Shown here: piece after piece, positions 17,960-27,866 of the stretch
Numbering within the stretch: the stretch's first letter is position 1
How the letters are laid out: every line of letters begins with the position of its first letter
DNA from: Sulfuriferula thiophila
GTDB lineage: Bacteria; Pseudomonadota; Gammaproteobacteria; Burkholderiales; Sulfuriferulaceae
Assembly: GCF_003864975.1 (NCBI RefSeq)
Contig: NZ_BHGL01000033.1
Location: 52,686 to 116,685, forward strand
Direction of reading: 5' to 3'
Length of the DNA stretch: 64,000 nt
Position numbers and translations under genes: made by a program
Notes under the pieces: model-generated
The model's input: only the letters and a program-made list of their open reading frames with translations
Told to the model about the DNA's origin: nothing
Databases searched by the model: none

Positions 17960-18391
17960 TTATTTAATGACCAGTGTTTGCCCCGGACGTTGACGGTATT
18001 GGGTTTCTTTCGGGCCTTTGCCAGCGGCGCGTGCGACCAGTGGATCGATATCCTGCAATAATTGCTGGCGCTGTGCTTCGGTGATTTTCGGATTGCGTGA
18101 AATGGCATGCCGGACGTTAGGGTCACGGTCATTGACACATTGCGCGATCATTTCTGCGGTCAAATCCGGGCGTTTGGCAATGCATAAGCGAATGACATGA
18201 TCCTGGTCTTCAATCAGCGCGCTGATTTCGGCTAAATTTAGGTCAGCGCGACGGGCAAAATAACATTTAATTACCATCCATTGTTCACGCACCATGAATG
18301 GGCGGTAATCCAGCGGCAATGCCTCACTCAGGGCTAAATCCAACCGTTCCGCCAGCGGTAAGGCTTTATATTGTTTTTCTAAATCAGTCAT
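17960..18391 (-). CDS. Small helical-repeat protein (LRV/HEAT-like), function unknown
   Basis: A 143-residue soluble protein. The middle repeats a pattern of about 24 residues (RRADLNLAEISALIEDQDHVIRL, then KRPDLTAEMIAQCVNDRDPNVRH, then RNPKITEAQ), which fits leucine-rich-repeat-variant or HEAT-like helical repeats used for protein binding. No catalytic motif is visible. It is read leftward, divergent from rppH, with an 81-base shared upstream region. It may be a stand-alone gene because 121 bases separate it from moxR. Confidence 0.65.
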   Translation of the reverse strand: MTDLEKQYKALPLAERLDLALSEALPLDYRPFMVREQWMVIKCYFARRADLNLAEISALIEDQDHVIRLCIAKRPDLTAEMIAQCVNDRDPNVRHAISRNPKITEAQRQQLLQDIDPLVARAAGKGPKETQYRQRPGQTLVIK

Positions 18392-18472
18392 TCTCTAAAT
18401 CCCGGCTTTCCAATATGAACGAACTATGAAAAAATGCACCTAATTGTAACGGATTAAACTTGGGTGGCGAAT

Positions 18473-19006
18473 ATGATCGACAAGGACGGGTATCGGCCCA
18501 ATGTCGGCATCATTCTTTGCAACTCCCGAAATGAAGTGTTTTGGGGCAAACGGATACGGCAACATTCTTGGCAGTTCCCGCAGGGCGGCATTAACCACGG
18601 TGAAAACCCGGAGCAGGCGATGTACCGGGAATTAATGGAAGAAGTCGGCCTGGAACCGCAGCATGTGCGGATTTTAGGGCGTACACGAAACTGGCTGCGT
18701 TATGATGTGCCGCGTCACTGGTCACGTCGTGATTGCCGCGGTCATTACCGTGGACAGAAACAGATCTGGTTTTTGTTGCGCTTGACGGGACGGGATTGCG
18801 ATGTGTGCTTGCGTGCATCGACGCATCCGGAATTTGATGCTTGGCGTTGGAATGATTACTGGGTAGCGATGGAGACGGTGGTGGATTTTAAACGCGAGGT
18901 TTATCGCGCGGCACTGTCGGAACTGTCGCATTATTTGGATCGCGATCAGGCGCATCGTCAAGGTGCGCAGCGTGAGCACGGGGTTACCCTGCAAGTGAGT
19001 AAATAA
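18473..19006 (+). CDS. rppH: RNA pyrophosphohydrolase RppH
   Basis: A 177-residue Nudix hydrolase that removes pyrophosphate from the 5' triphosphate of mRNA and so triggers decay. The Nudix box is complete: [13 protein letters not shown] followed by [10 protein letters not shown] (residues 38-60), with the metal-binding glutamates REXXEE at 52-57. The N-terminus ([12 protein letters not shown]) and [14 protein letters not shown] match RppH well. ATG 18473 gives the usual RppH N-terminus ([10 protein letters not shown]); a GTG three codons upstream is also possible. The next gene starts on the base after its stop, so the two are cotranscribed. Confidence 0.93.
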   Translation: MIDKDGYRPNVGIILCNSRNEVFWGKRIRQHSWQFPQGGINHGENPEQAMYRELMEEVGLEPQHVRILGRTRNWLRYDVPRHWSRRDCRGHYRGQKQIWFLLRLTGRDCDVCLRASTHPEFDAWRWNDYWVAMETVVDFKREVYRAALSELSHYLDRDQAHRQGAQREHGVTLQVSK

Positions 19007-19618
19007 ATGCAGTTATTGTTTGAATCGTTCGATAGAGCGGTGTATTACCTGCCGGGCAGCCGCCCGGCGGTTTTTTTTCTGGCGGATAAGGAAGGTGGCG
19101 GTATTCTAATCAATACCCCTGTTTATACTCCTGAATTACTGGCGGAGATTAACGCCATCATGCCGCTGAAATTTATTTTTTACCCCAGTTATTTCGGGGC
19201 GACGGATGTGAATGCCTGGCGTGACGCCAGCGCTGCACAGACCATGGCTTATGGCCATGAAACGCGGCGTATCAATGGCACAATAGACCTGGTGCTGGAT
19301 CGCGAGAACAGGTTTTCACGCACTATCGATTTTTTACCGATGTCGGGACGTACCGAAAGCAGTTGTGCATTGCGCTGCAAGAACAAACCCGGCATGGTGT
19401 TTTTCGGGCCGATATTGTCGATGGGTGAATCGGGCTGGCCTACACTGACTGAACAGAGCGACGATTATTCATTCGAAAACCGTCTGTTTGGCACGCTGGG
19501 GCTGCAGGATGTCAAATTCGAATATGCATTTACTGATGACTTTGACCCGAAAGTCAGTCAATTTGGACCAGGAGCTGATGTTGCTATTCAGCGCGAACTC
19601 GCAACCGTGTTCGATTAA
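19007..19618 (+). CDS. Degenerate metallo-beta-lactamase-fold protein, function unknown
   Basis: A 203-residue protein of no firmly recognised family. Its pattern resembles a short metallo-beta-lactamase/glyoxalase II fold: FFLADKEGGGILINTP (early strands), FIFYPSYFGATDVNAW where active members have THxHxDH, and FLPMSGRTESSCAL where they have PGHTxGS, followed by VFFGPILS in place of LFxGD. The metal-binding histidines and aspartates are therefore replaced, and the protein is probably not a metallohydrolase. It lies directly after rppH with no gap and 31 bases before apbC, suggesting a housekeeping context. The fold call is inference from motif spacing. Confidence 0.55.
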   Translation: MQLLFESFDRAVYYLPGSRPAVFFLADKEGGGILINTPVYTPELLAEINAIMPLKFIFYPSYFGATDVNAWRDASAAQTMAYGHETRRINGTIDLVLDRENRFSRTIDFLPMSGRTESSCALRCKNKPGMVFFGPILSMGESGWPTLTEQSDDYSFENRLFGTLGLQDVKFEYAFTDDFDPKVSQFGPGADVAIQRELATVFD

Positions 19619-19649
19619 CTCAGCCTTCTACAGTTAAAGGAAATACCTA

Positions 19650-20738
19650 ATGGCAATCTCGGAATTACAAGTACAAACAGCTTTAAAAGCCGCAATCGAT
19701 CCTAATACACATAAGGATTTTGTTACCAGCAAAAGCATACGCAATATCCAGATCAGCGGCGATGATGTGTCGCTGGAAGTGATGCTGGGCTACCCTGCGC
19801 AAAGTCAGGCCGCCATTATTCAGCAGATTGTAACTGCTGCGCTGAAGACTATCTCCGGCATCGGCCGCATTGAAGTAAAGGTCAATTTCAAGATCGTGTC
19901 GCATAGCGTGCAGCGCGGCGTGAAGCTGATTCCGAATGTGAAAAACATCATTGCTGTTGCTTCTGGCAAAGGCGGCGTGGGTAAATCCACTACCGCCGTG
20001 AATCTGGCGCTGGCGCTGGCTGCAGAAGGCGCCAAAGTCGGCATGCTGGACGCGGATATCTATGGCCCGTCACAGCCGACCATGCTGGGTGTGCAGGGTC
20101 GTCCGGAATCACGTGACGGCAAGAGCCTGGAGCCGATGGAAGCGCACGGACTGCAGATCATGTCGATCGGCTTCCTCATCGATGCGGAAACGCCGATGGT
20201 GTGGCGCGGCCCGATGGTCACGCAGGCGCTGGAGCAATTGCTCAACGATACGCGCTGGCGCGATCTGGATTATCTGGTGGTGGATTTACCGCCGGGTACC
20301 GGCGACATTCAGCTTACCCTGGCGCAACGTGTGCCGGTGACCGGTGCGGTGATTGTGACCACGCCGCAGGACATCGCGCTGATCGACGCGCGCAAAGGCT
20401 TCAAAATGTTCGAGAAGGTGGGTATTCCTATCCTCGGTATTGTCGAGAACATGAGTATTCATATCTGCAGCAAGTGCGGTAATGAAGAGCACATTTTCGG
20501 TGAAGGTGGTGGCGGTAAAATGGCCAGTGATTACGATGTCGAATTCCTCGGCGCGTTGCCGCTGGATATCCGCATTCGCCAGGAAGCCGATGCTGGCGCA
20601 CCTACCGTAGTGACTGCGCCGGATAGCCGTATTTCCGAGATTTACAAACAGATCGCCCGTCGTGTTGCCGTCAAAGTCGCCGAGCAGGCGCAAGACCATA
20701 GCAATGCTTTCCCTAAAATCGTGATTCAGAATACCTAA
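19650..20738 (+). CDS. apbC: Iron-sulfur cluster carrier ApbC/Mrp
   Basis: A 362-residue P-loop NTPase of the Mrp/NBP35 family that carries and delivers [4Fe-4S] clusters in the cytosol. An N-terminal DUF59/MIP18-like domain (about 5-85) precedes the deviant Walker [10 protein letters not shown] (106-114). The cluster-binding CxxC appears as CSKCG (near 273), followed by the family motif FGEGGG. The length is normal. AAAGGAA precedes the ATG by eight bases. The gene is followed two bases later by dcd, so both are likely on one transcript with rppH. Confidence 0.93.
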   Translation: MAISELQVQTALKAAIDPNTHKDFVTSKSIRNIQISGDDVSLEVMLGYPAQSQAAIIQQIVTAALKTISGIGRIEVKVNFKIVSHSVQRGVKLIPNVKNIIAVASGKGGVGKSTTAVNLALALAAEGAKVGMLDADIYGPSQPTMLGVQGRPESRDGKSLEPMEAHGLQIMSIGFLIDAETPMVWRGPMVTQALEQLLNDTRWRDLDYLVVDLPPGTGDIQLTLAQRVPVTGAVIVTTPQDIALIDARKGFKMFEKVGIPILGIVENMSIHICSKCGNEEHIFGEGGGGKMASDYDVEFLGALPLDIRIRQEADAGAPTVVTAPDSRISEIYKQIARRVAVKVAEQAQDHSNAFPKIVIQNT

Positions 20739-20740
20739 AC

Positions 20741-21307
20741 ATGAGCATTAAAGCCGATAAGTGGATACGTAAAATGGCGGAGCAACACGGTATGATCGAG
20801 CCGTTTGAGCCGGGTCAGGTACGTGAAGTCAATGGCAACAAGATCGTGTCTTACGGCACATCAAGCTATGGCTACGATATACGTTGCGCCAACGAATTCA
20901 AGTTGTTCACCAACATCAATTCCACGATCGTTGATCCGAAGAACTTTGATCCCAATTCGTTTGTGGACGTGACTGGCGATTCCTGCATCATTCCGCCTAA
21001 CTCGTTCGCGCTGGCGCGCACCGTCGAATATTTCCGTATTCCGCGTAATGTGCTGACGATCTGTCTGGGTAAATCCACTTATGCGCGCTGCGGCATCATC
21101 GTGAATGTCACGCCGTTTGAGCCGGAGTGGGAAGGCTATGTCACGCTGGAATTTTCCAATACCACGCCGTTGCCTGCGAAAATTTATGCCAACGAAGGCG
21201 TCGCGCAAGTGCTGTTCTTCGAAAGTGACGAGGTATGCGAAACCTCGTATCGCGATCGCGGCGGTAAATATCAGGGCCAGAGTGGTGTCACATTACCTTC
21301 TATGTAG
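20741..21307 (+). CDS. dcd: dCTP deaminase
   Basis: A 188-residue enzyme that deaminates dCTP to dUTP in thymidylate synthesis. Family landmarks are complete: [12 protein letters not shown] near residue 37, [11 protein letters not shown] near 109, and [16 protein letters not shown] containing the catalytic glutamate, then the C-terminal [12 protein letters not shown]. The length and N-terminus (SIKADKWIR) match the proteobacterial form. It starts two bases after apbC and ends just before a strong terminator hairpin. Confidence 0.95.
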   Translation: MSIKADKWIRKMAEQHGMIEPFEPGQVREVNGNKIVSYGTSSYGYDIRCANEFKLFTNINSTIVDPKNFDPNSFVDVTGDSCIIPPNSFALARTVEYFRIPRNVLTICLGKSTYARCGIIVNVTPFEPEWEGYVTLEFSNTTPLPAKIYANEGVAQVLFFESDEVCETSYRDRGGKYQGQSGVTLPSM

Positions 21308-21334
21308 CTTGGTATGATGTAAGTAATGACGAAG

Positions 21335-21384
21335 CCGCCAAGACAACAATGTCATCAAGTTTGTCTTGGCGGTTTGTATTTTTT
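21335..21384 (+). terminator. Rho-independent terminator after dcd
   Basis: A 12-bp perfect stem (CCGCCAAGACAA at 21335-21346 with its complement at 21361-21372) encloses a 14-base loop and is followed by TTTGTATTTTTT. It ends the rppH-apbC-dcd transcript and separates it from the decarboxylase gene. Confidence 0.85.
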
Positions 21385-21431
21385 CAGGATGTTGTCCATG
21401 CCGCCCAAAAGTCGGCGTTGAGGAGTATGCA

Positions 21432-23672
21432 ATGAAATTCCGTTTTCCTATCGTAGTGATTGATGAGGATTACCGTTCTGACAATGCCAGCGGGCTGGGT
21501 ATTCGTGCCCTCGCCAAAGCGCTGGAGGATGAAGGCAGCGAAGTGCTGGGTGTTACCAGTTACGGCGATCTGTCCAGTTTCGCGCAGCAGCAGAGTCGCG
21601 CTTCGGCCTTCATTCTGTCGATAGATGATGAGGAATTTTCGTCACCGGTTGCCGCCGATCAGGCGGTGGCGCAATTACGCAGCTTCGTCGAAGAAATCCG
21701 CTTCCGCAACAGCGAGATCCCGATTTTCCTGTATGGCGAGACACGTACCTCGCGGCATATTCCCAATGATGTGCTGAAAGAGTTGCACGGCTTCATCCAC
21801 ATGTTCGAGGATACCCCAGAGTTTGTTGCTCGCCACATTCTGCGCGAGACCAAGACCTATCTGGATTCACTGGCGCCACCGTTCTTCCGTGCGCTGACCC
21901 ATTACGCTTCGGACGGCTCCTATTCCTGGCACTGCCCCGGTCACTCCGGCGGTGTCGCATTCCTGAAAAGCCCGGTCGGGCAGATGTTCCACCAGTTTTT
22001 CGGTGAAAACATGCTGCGTGCCGACGTCTGTAATGCAGTGGAAGAGCTGGGTCAGTTGCTTGACCATACTGGGCCAGTAGCGGCTTCCGAGCGCAATGCG
22101 GCGCGTATTTTTGGTGCAGATCATCTGTTCTTCGTTACCAACGGTACATCGACTTCCAATAAAATCGTGTGGCACTCTACCGTGGCGCCAGATGATATCG
22201 TGGTGGTCGACCGCAACTGTCACAAATCGATATTGCACGCGATTATCATGACCGGCGCGATACCGGTATTCCTGACCCCGACCCGTAACCACTACGGCAT
22301 TATCGGGCCGATTTCGCTGGACGAGTTCAAGCCGGAAAATATCCAGAAAAAGATCGACGCCAATCCGTTTGCGCGCGGTGTCAAAACCAAACCGCGGGTG
22401 CTGACTATCACTCAGAGCACCTATGACGGCGTGCTGTATAACGTCGAAACTATCAAGGAGTTGCTCGACGGTCAGATCGATACCTTGCATTTCGACGAGG
22501 CCTGGCTGCCGCACGCAACGTTCCATGATTTCTATCAGGGTATGCATGCTATCGGCCGTGATCGTCCGCACTGCAAGGAATCCATGCTGTTTTCCACGCA
22601 ATCCACCCACAAGATGCTGGCGGGCCTGTCACAGGCGTCGCAAATTCTGGTGCAGGATTCAGAGACGCGCAAGCTCGACCGCGATGTCTTCAACGAAGCC
22701 TTCCTGATGCACACCTCCACCAGCCCGCAATATGCCATTATCGCCTCGTGCGACGTGGCTGCCGCGATGATGGAGCCGCCTGGTGGTACTGCTCTGGTGG
22801 CAGAATCGATCATGGAAGCACTGGATTTCCGCCGAGCCATGCGCAAGGTGGATGCAGAGTTCGGCGATTCGTGGTGGTTCAAAGTGTGGGGTCCGGATCA
22901 TCTGGCAGAAGAGGGTATAGGCGAGCGTGACGACTGGGTGTTGCGCGCCAACGAGCGCTGGCACGGTTTCGGCGATCTGGCACACGGTTTCAACATGCTC
23001 GATCCGATCAAGTCCACCATCATCACCCCGGGGCTGGATGTGGATGGCGACTTTGCCGACAGTGGTATGCCGGCAGCCATTGTCACCAAATATCTGGCTG
23101 AACACGGCGTGATCGTGGAGAAAACCGGGCTGTATTCGTTCTTCATCATGTTCACCATCGGCATCACCAAGGGCCGCTGGAATACCATGCTCACCGCATT
23201 GCAGCAGTTCAAGGACGAATACGACCGCAACCAGCCGTTATGGCGGGTATTGCCGGAGTTTGTGATCAAATACCCACGCTATGAGCGCATGGGGCTGAAA
23301 GATCTGTGTGACGCGATTCATGGCATCTACAAAGCCAATGACATTGCCCGCCTCACTACCGAGATGTATCTGTCCAACATGGAGCCGGCGATGAAGCCGA
23401 CCGATGCGTTCGCCAAAATGGCGCACCGCGAGATTGACCGCGTGGAAATTGACAAGCTGGAAGGTCGTATCACCAGCGTGCTGTTAACCCCATATCCGCC
23501 GGGTATCCCGTTGCTGATCCCGGGCGAGCGTTTCAATGCCACCATCGTGCGTTACCTCAAATTTGCTCGCGATTTCAATGAGCGCTTCCCCGGCTTTGAG
23601 ACTGATATTCACGGTTTGGTGAAAGGCGAAGTGGACGGCAAAGCGGTTTATTATGTGGACTGCGTGCGCTAA
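21432..23672 (+). CDS. Class I Orn/Lys/Arg decarboxylase (PLP-dependent)
   Basis: A 746-residue enzyme of the large inducible type, decarboxylating arginine, lysine or ornithine to the matching polyamine precursor. It has an N-terminal response-regulator-like wing domain (about 5-130), the PLP fold core with HCPGHSGG near 158, the DEAWLPHATFHDF motif, and the PLP lysine in STQSTHKML (near 393), then the C-terminal domain ending YYVDCVR. ATG 21432 is chosen because GAGGAG lies just upstream and MKFRFPIVVIDEDY is the family N-terminus; the open frame extends to 21366 but runs back into the terminator. The substrate cannot be fixed from sequence alone; arginine is the commonest annotation in betaproteobacteria. 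Confidence 0.88.
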   Translation: MKFRFPIVVIDEDYRSDNASGLGIRALAKALEDEGSEVLGVTSYGDLSSFAQQQSRASAFILSIDDEEFSSPVAADQAVAQLRSFVEEIRFRNSEIPIFLYGETRTSRHIPNDVLKELHGFIHMFEDTPEFVARHILRETKTYLDSLAPPFFRALTHYASDGSYSWHCPGHSGGVAFLKSPVGQMFHQFFGENMLRADVCNAVEELGQLLDHTGPVAASERNAARIFGADHLFFVTNGTSTSNKIVWHSTVAPDDIVVVDRNCHKSILHAIIMTGAIPVFLTPTRNHYGIIGPISLDEFKPENIQKKIDANPFARGVKTKPRVLTITQSTYDGVLYNVETIKELLDGQIDTLHFDEAWLPHATFHDFYQGMHAIGRDRPHCKESMLFSTQSTHKMLAGLSQASQILVQDSETRKLDRDVFNEAFLMHTSTSPQYAIIASCDVAAAMMEPPGGTALVAESIMEALDFRRAMRKVDAEFGDSWWFKVWGPDHLAEEGIGERDDWVLRANERWHGFGDLAHGFNMLDPIKSTIITPGLDVDGDFADSGMPAAIVTKYLAEHGVIVEKTGLYSFFIMFTIGITKGRWNTMLTALQQFKDEYDRNQPLWRVLPEFVIKYPRYERMGLKDLCDAIHGIYKANDIARLTTEMYLSNMEPAMKPTDAFAKMAHREIDRVEIDKLEGRITSVLLTPYPPGIPLLIPGERFNATIVRYLKFARDFNERFPGFETDIHGLVKGEVDGKAVYYVDCVR

Positions 23673-23701
23673 CTGGCTGGCGCAGGAGAGAGGATAAAGA
23701 T

Positions 23702-23923
23702 ATGAACGCAGTAAAACTTGTCGCAATCGTGCTGATTGCTGCAGGCACTCTGGGCCTGGCTTATGGCAGTTTCAGTTATACCAAAAATACCGACGCAGTT
23801 AAATTAGGCCCGGTTGAGTTTACGCTCAAGGAAAAAGAGACAGTAGACATTCCGGTCTGGGCGAGTATTGGTGCCATCGTGGCAGGCGCAGGTTTGCTGC
23901 TGTTTGCAGGTAAGAAAAATTAA
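23702..23923 (+). CDS. Small two-helix membrane protein
   Basis: A 73-residue protein with two membrane helices (about 5-22 and 50-67) joined by a short polar loop (TKNTDAVKLGPVEFTLKEKETVDIP). It is preceded by a purine-rich AGGAGAGAGG and lies 29 bases after the decarboxylase, so it is probably on the same transcript. No catalytic residues are visible. Similar small inner-membrane proteins are common in proteobacteria and have no assigned function. Confidence 0.7.
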   Translation: MNAVKLVAIVLIAAGTLGLAYGSFSYTKNTDAVKLGPVEFTLKEKETVDIPVWASIGAIVAGAGLLLFAGKKN

Positions 23924-23959
23924 CCGCTGGTGCTGCGGGAATAGCACAGTGCTGCTGGG

Positions 23960-24709
23960 ATGAAAATGTTACGGAAATTATTAGCCATTGCGGGCGTAGA
24001 CTTTACCCCGATAAGCCATGCTGAGCGCTGGATTTCAATCAGCGGTGCGTTTGTCGGGATATTTTTTGTCTACTTATGTTCGAGTTATTTTTTGCATGGA
24101 CAGAACGTGCCGCTGGTCGTCGCCTCGATGGGGGCATCCGCGGTGCTGTTGTTCGCCGTGCCGCACGGGGCGTTGTCGCAGCCCTGGGCGCTGGTCGGTG
24201 GTCAACTGATTTCAGCATTGATTGGCGTAACGTGCAATGAACTGATTCCGCAGGCGCTGATTGCCGTGCCGCTGGCAGTCGCACTGGCGGTGGGGGCGAT
24301 GCATTATTTGCGCTGCATACATCCTCCCGGCGGGGCAACTGCACTGGTTGCAGCCATGGGTGGTGCAGATATGCATGCACTTGGTTACGGCTTTGTGCTG
24401 GAGCCGGTCTTGCTGAATGTGGTGATTATCCTGATCGTTGCAGTGGTGTTCAGCTGGATGATCCCGTGGCGGCGTTATCCGGCGTACCTGTCCGAGGATA
24501 AAGTCGAGACGCCGAGTGAAGTGATAACCGCATATCCCGCCATTTCACATGAAGATTTTCTTTATGCACTAAAGCAGATCGATTCGTTCATCGACGTCAA
24601 CGAGCATGACCTGATGCGGATTTATCAGCTGGCGACCAAGCATCATACGCTGGGCGCCGAGCTGGCATCCACGTCCCGTAAAAAAACACGGCTGTTCATA
24701 AGCACTTAA
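23960..24709 (+). CDS. HPP family integral membrane protein
   Basis: A 249-residue membrane protein with about four to five helices in residues 20-170 and the HPP-family signature CIHPPGGATAL (near 115). A soluble C-terminal tail of about 70 residues follows (SHEDFLYALKQIDSFIDVNEHDL). In cyanobacteria and plants HPP proteins have been linked to nitrite transport; in proteobacteria the substrate is unknown. It ends four bases inside the convergent EamA gene. Confidence 0.85.
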   Translation: MKMLRKLLAIAGVDFTPISHAERWISISGAFVGIFFVYLCSSYFLHGQNVPLVVASMGASAVLLFAVPHGALSQPWALVGGQLISALIGVTCNELIPQALIAVPLAVALAVGAMHYLRCIHPPGGATALVAAMGGADMHALGYGFVLEPVLLNVVIILIVAVVFSWMIPWRRYPAYLSEDKVETPSEVITAYPAISHEDFLYALKQIDSFIDVNEHDLMRIYQLATKHHTLGAELASTSRKKTRLFIST

Positions 24710-25605
24710 TCGCGGGCAACTGTGCTGGCCTTGCTGCGCGGCAGCATTGCCAGGCTCACGCCACCGATCACCAATATCCCGCCGATGATTTGCACCAGCG
24801 TAGGCATGGTGCCCATGATGGCGGCCGTCAGCATTGCAAATACCGGTACCAGATTAAGGAATAAAGCCGTGCGTCCCGCACCCAGATGGGCGATGCCGGT
24901 ATTCCAGAACAGGTAGGCAAGCACGGTGCCAGCCGTGACCATGATGGCCAGTGCTATGGCGGCATGTACGCCGGGCATGGTCAGCTGTTCGCCACTGCTG
25001 ATGGCCACTATCAGTAATAACATCGCGCCGGCCGACATCACCAGCGTGGTGTTGGTGAGTGCCGGCAGTTTCGGCATCGCGCTGCGGCTTAGCACGTTGT
25101 AAGCGGCCCATGCAACATTGGCGCCGAGCATGAGCAGGTCGCCGCGCACATCTTGTAAATGAGCCAGTTTGCTCATGTCGCCGCCGGTGACCACTACGAA
25201 TACGCCTGATAATGCCAGTGGCAGCGACAACAGCAGGCGTCCGCCAGGGCGCTCGCCCAGCGTCACGGCAGCAAGCAAGGTGGTCATTAACGGGTTGGTC
25301 GCCATGATCAGTGCCGCATTGCCTGCCGAAGTGGTTTGCAAGGCATAGAAAAACAGCAGATTAAAACCGCCAATGCCAATCGCGCCAATCAGCAGGTAAA
25401 CACCGGCATGGCGCCGTGCTGGCGCAATGAGGCTTTCACCGCGCCAGCTGACGAAGGTGATCATGATAAGCGCGCCCAGTGTAAAACGCAGTGCTGCGGC
25501 CCATAACGGCGCAACGTCATGTAGTATCGGCCCGGCCAGCGCGAAATTCGCCCCCCAGAACACGGTTGCAACGATAACAAGCAGATATACCGAGTTGGTC
25601 TTCAT
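24706..25605 (-). CDS. EamA-family (DMT) transporter
   Basis: A 299-residue inner-membrane permease with ten predicted helices in two EamA repeats (about 8-140 and 152-290). The first helix contains VFWGANFALAGP, and the ends of the repeats carry NPLMTTLLAAVTLGE and LVPVFAMLTAAIMGT, typical of the drug/metabolite exporter superfamily. The substrate is unknown, probably a metabolite or amino acid exported from the cytoplasm. It is divergent from a LysR regulator across 97 bases, an arrangement that usually means the regulator controls it. Its 3' end overlaps the HPP gene by four bases. Confidence 0.87.
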   Translation of the reverse strand: MKTNSVYLLVIVATVFWGANFALAGPILHDVAPLWAAALRFTLGALIMITFVSWRGESLIAPARRHAGVYLLIGAIGIGGFNLLFFYALQTTSAGNAALIMATNPLMTTLLAAVTLGERPGGRLLLSLPLALSGVFVVVTGGDMSKLAHLQDVRGDLLMLGANVAWAAYNVLSRSAMPKLPALTNTTLVMSAGAMLLLIVAISSGEQLTMPGVHAAIALAIMVTAGTVLAYLFWNTGIAHLGAGRTALFLNLVPVFAMLTAAIMGTMPTLVQIIGGILVIGGVSLAMLPRSKASTVARD

Positions 25606-25702
25606 GGCATGGGTTTAAGAAAGTCTTGTGATTGACGGAGTCTAATTGACAGAAGTAGTCTGCACAAACTAGACTTTCTAACATGAGGATTAAGAAAATC
25701 TA

Positions 25703-26593
25703 ATGTCAAGACGATTGCCATCATTGAATGCATTGCGTGCCTTTGAAGCCGTCGCGCGGCATCTGTCATTCGCCCGCGCCGCCGAGGAGCTGCACGTTAC
25801 TCCGGCGGCAGTGAGCCAACTGGTCAAGCAACTGGAAGCGCATCTGGATATGAGCCTGTTCAAGCGCGGCAAAGTGCTGGCCCTCAGCTCATCCGCCAGC
25901 GCCGCGCTGCCGTTGATTGCCGAAGCTTTCGACCGGCTGGAGCGGGCAGTGGAACAGCTGCGTATCGATAACGACAGTGGCACACTGGTGGTTTCGGCAC
26001 CGCCGGCATTCGCCGCGCGCTGGCTGATTCCGCGCCTGGACGATTTTCAGACCTTGCATCCTGATATCGAGATACGCTTGCTGGCAACGCGCCGTGTCAT
26101 TGATTTTGCATTGGAAGATGTCGATGTGGCGGTGCGCTTCGGCTCCGGTGTCTACCCCGGTTTGTTCAGTGAACGCCTGATGCAGGAGACCATCGTCCCG
26201 GTCGCGGCACCTTCGTTGGCAGCATCTATCCATCATCCGGCGGATTTGCTGAAATGCACGCTGCTGCAAGACGATGCCTATGAATGGGATCCGGCATTTC
26301 CGGATTGGGAAACCTGGCTGGCAACACTGAATGTGCCGGTAAAATTACCGCTGCGCATTCGCCATTTTGGCGACGTCAATCTGGTAGTGCAGGCTGCAAC
26401 GGCCGGGCTGGGGGTGGCACTGGCATGGCATACGCTGGTCGTGGATGAACTGGGTAGCGGCAGGCTGATCCCGTTATTTGATACGATGTTGCCAACCGAT
26501 CGCGCCTATCATCTGGTCACGCTTAATCATCGGCAATCTTTGCCTAAGGTGCGGGCATTTCGCGATTGGCTGCAGGCTCAGGCTGCCCGATAA
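25703..26593 (+). CDS. LysR-family transcriptional regulator (GcvA-like)
   Basis: A 296-residue regulator. The N-terminal winged helix (about 5-65) contains LPSLNALRAFEAVARHLSFARAA in its first half and TPAAVSQLVKQLE as recognition helix. The effector domain (about 90-290) starts LVVSAPPAFAARWLIPRL, as in the GcvA/AmpR subgroup. It is divergent from the EamA permease and probably regulates it and itself from the 97-base intergenic region, which holds T-N11-A-like half-sites I cannot define firmly. Confidence 0.9.
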   Translation: MSRRLPSLNALRAFEAVARHLSFARAAEELHVTPAAVSQLVKQLEAHLDMSLFKRGKVLALSSSASAALPLIAEAFDRLERAVEQLRIDNDSGTLVVSAPPAFAARWLIPRLDDFQTLHPDIEIRLLATRRVIDFALEDVDVAVRFGSGVYPGLFSERLMQETIVPVAAPSLAASIHHPADLLKCTLLQDDAYEWDPAFPDWETWLATLNVPVKLPLRIRHFGDVNLVVQAATAGLGVALAWHTLVVDELGSGRLIPLFDTMLPTDRAYHLVTLNHRQSLPKVRAFRDWLQAQAAR

Positions 26594-26787
26594 ATAAAAA
26601 TCGGGCTGAATGAATTTATCCATGTGTATGTGGTCTGCAAGTACTAACATCGCCATATTCAAGCCGGACAAAACTGTTTATCATTGATTAGCAATGCTAC
26701 GTTTGAGTCACTGACGGTCGCAGTGCTCCAGGCGTGCTGAAGTTAGCATAATTTCGTTTATAACCCAACCAGATTCAGGATCGCCCC

Positions 26788-27780
26788 ATGCTCGATTGCA
26801 TCAAACAATGTCCTATTCCTGAAAATGAAGTACAACGACTGCAAGCTGTGCGTTCTTACGATATTCTTGATACGCCGCCAGAGGTGGATTTTGATACGTT
26901 AACGCGGGTTGCAGCGCATGCATTCAATGTGCCCGCAGCGGTGATCGGGTTAATGGATGCTGATCGACTCTGGTTCAAGTCGGAAATCGGGCTGGGGACG
27001 CAGCAGCTCGACCGTCAGATTGCGTTTTGCGCGCACGCCGTGATGCGGCCGGAAGAACCGCTGGTGGTGGAAGATTTGCAGCAGGATCCGCGGTTTCTGG
27101 GAAACCCGCTGGTTACCCAGCTCCCACATCTGCGCTTTTACGCCGGAGCGCCTCTGATCGACCGCCATGGTTATGCGCTGGGAACCATTGCCGTAGTGGA
27201 CACCCAGCCACGTACATTCAGTGAATCCCAGCGTGCATTGTTACGCGATCTGTCTACGTTGGCGATTACTGCGCTGGAAAACCGCCAGCGGGCAAATCGG
27301 CTCAGCCATCTGGCCATGACGGATCATCTGACCGGCCTTGCAAACAGGGTGCAATTCGAGCGAACACTGAACTCCGAGTTGGCGCATGCCCGACGTACGG
27401 GTGAGCCTTTTACCGTGTTTTACATGGATTTGGACGGTTTTAAAGACATCAATGATACGTTCGGTCATTTCTCCGGGGATGAAGTGCTATGTGAAGTCGC
27501 AGCGCGTATGACGCAACAGATACGTACTGAAGATCTGCTGGTGCGCTTGGGCGGTGATGAGTTCGGTATCTTCATGCGGCAAAGCGCGGGTGCGTCAGCC
27601 GAATCTTTAGTAAAACGCATTATGGAAGTCGTATCGGCGCCTATCATGCTTGCCACGGGGGACAAGGTCAGTATCGGTATTTCGATTGGCTTTGCGACGT
27701 ACTCAGACGCTACCGACTCTATCGCTACCCTACTAGCACAGGCTGATCAGGCGCTGTACGCGATTAAGCGCAAGGGCTGA
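26788..27780 (+). CDS. GAF-GGDEF diguanylate cyclase
   Basis: A 330-residue cytosolic protein. The GAF domain (about 30-165, opening with LQAVRSYDILDTPPE) is followed by a GGDEF domain (about 172-330). The active site is intact (GGDEF in RLGGDEFGIF), and the inhibitory I-site RTED sits exactly five residues before it, so the enzyme should make c-di-GMP with product feedback. The GAF ligand is unknown. It is a single gene, facing the HerA-like gene with a bidirectional terminator between. Confidence 0.9.
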   Translation: MLDCIKQCPIPENEVQRLQAVRSYDILDTPPEVDFDTLTRVAAHAFNVPAAVIGLMDADRLWFKSEIGLGTQQLDRQIAFCAHAVMRPEEPLVVEDLQQDPRFLGNPLVTQLPHLRFYAGAPLIDRHGYALGTIAVVDTQPRTFSESQRALLRDLSTLAITALENRQRANRLSHLAMTDHLTGLANRVQFERTLNSELAHARRTGEPFTVFYMDLDGFKDINDTFGHFSGDEVLCEVAARMTQQIRTEDLLVRLGGDEFGIFMRQSAGASAESLVKRIMEVVSAPIMLATGDKVSIGISIGFATYSDATDSIATLLAQADQALYAIKRKG

Positions 27781-27820
27781 CAGCGCCTTCACCGAGGTTA
27801 GCGAGAGCGTGCTATTTTAA

Positions 27821-27854
27821 ACGCATCCAGTCAAGGGTTATTGACTGGATGCGT
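27821..27854. terminator. Bidirectional terminator between convergent genes
   Basis: A perfect 14-bp stem (ACGCATCCAGTCAA at 27821-27834, complement at 27841-27854) with a six-base loop lies in the 86-base gap. On the minus strand it is followed by TTTAAAAT, so it can stop the leftward transcript; on the plus strand the T-tract is weak (TGTTGT). Confidence 0.75.
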
Positions 27855-27866
27855 TGTTGTCGTGCC

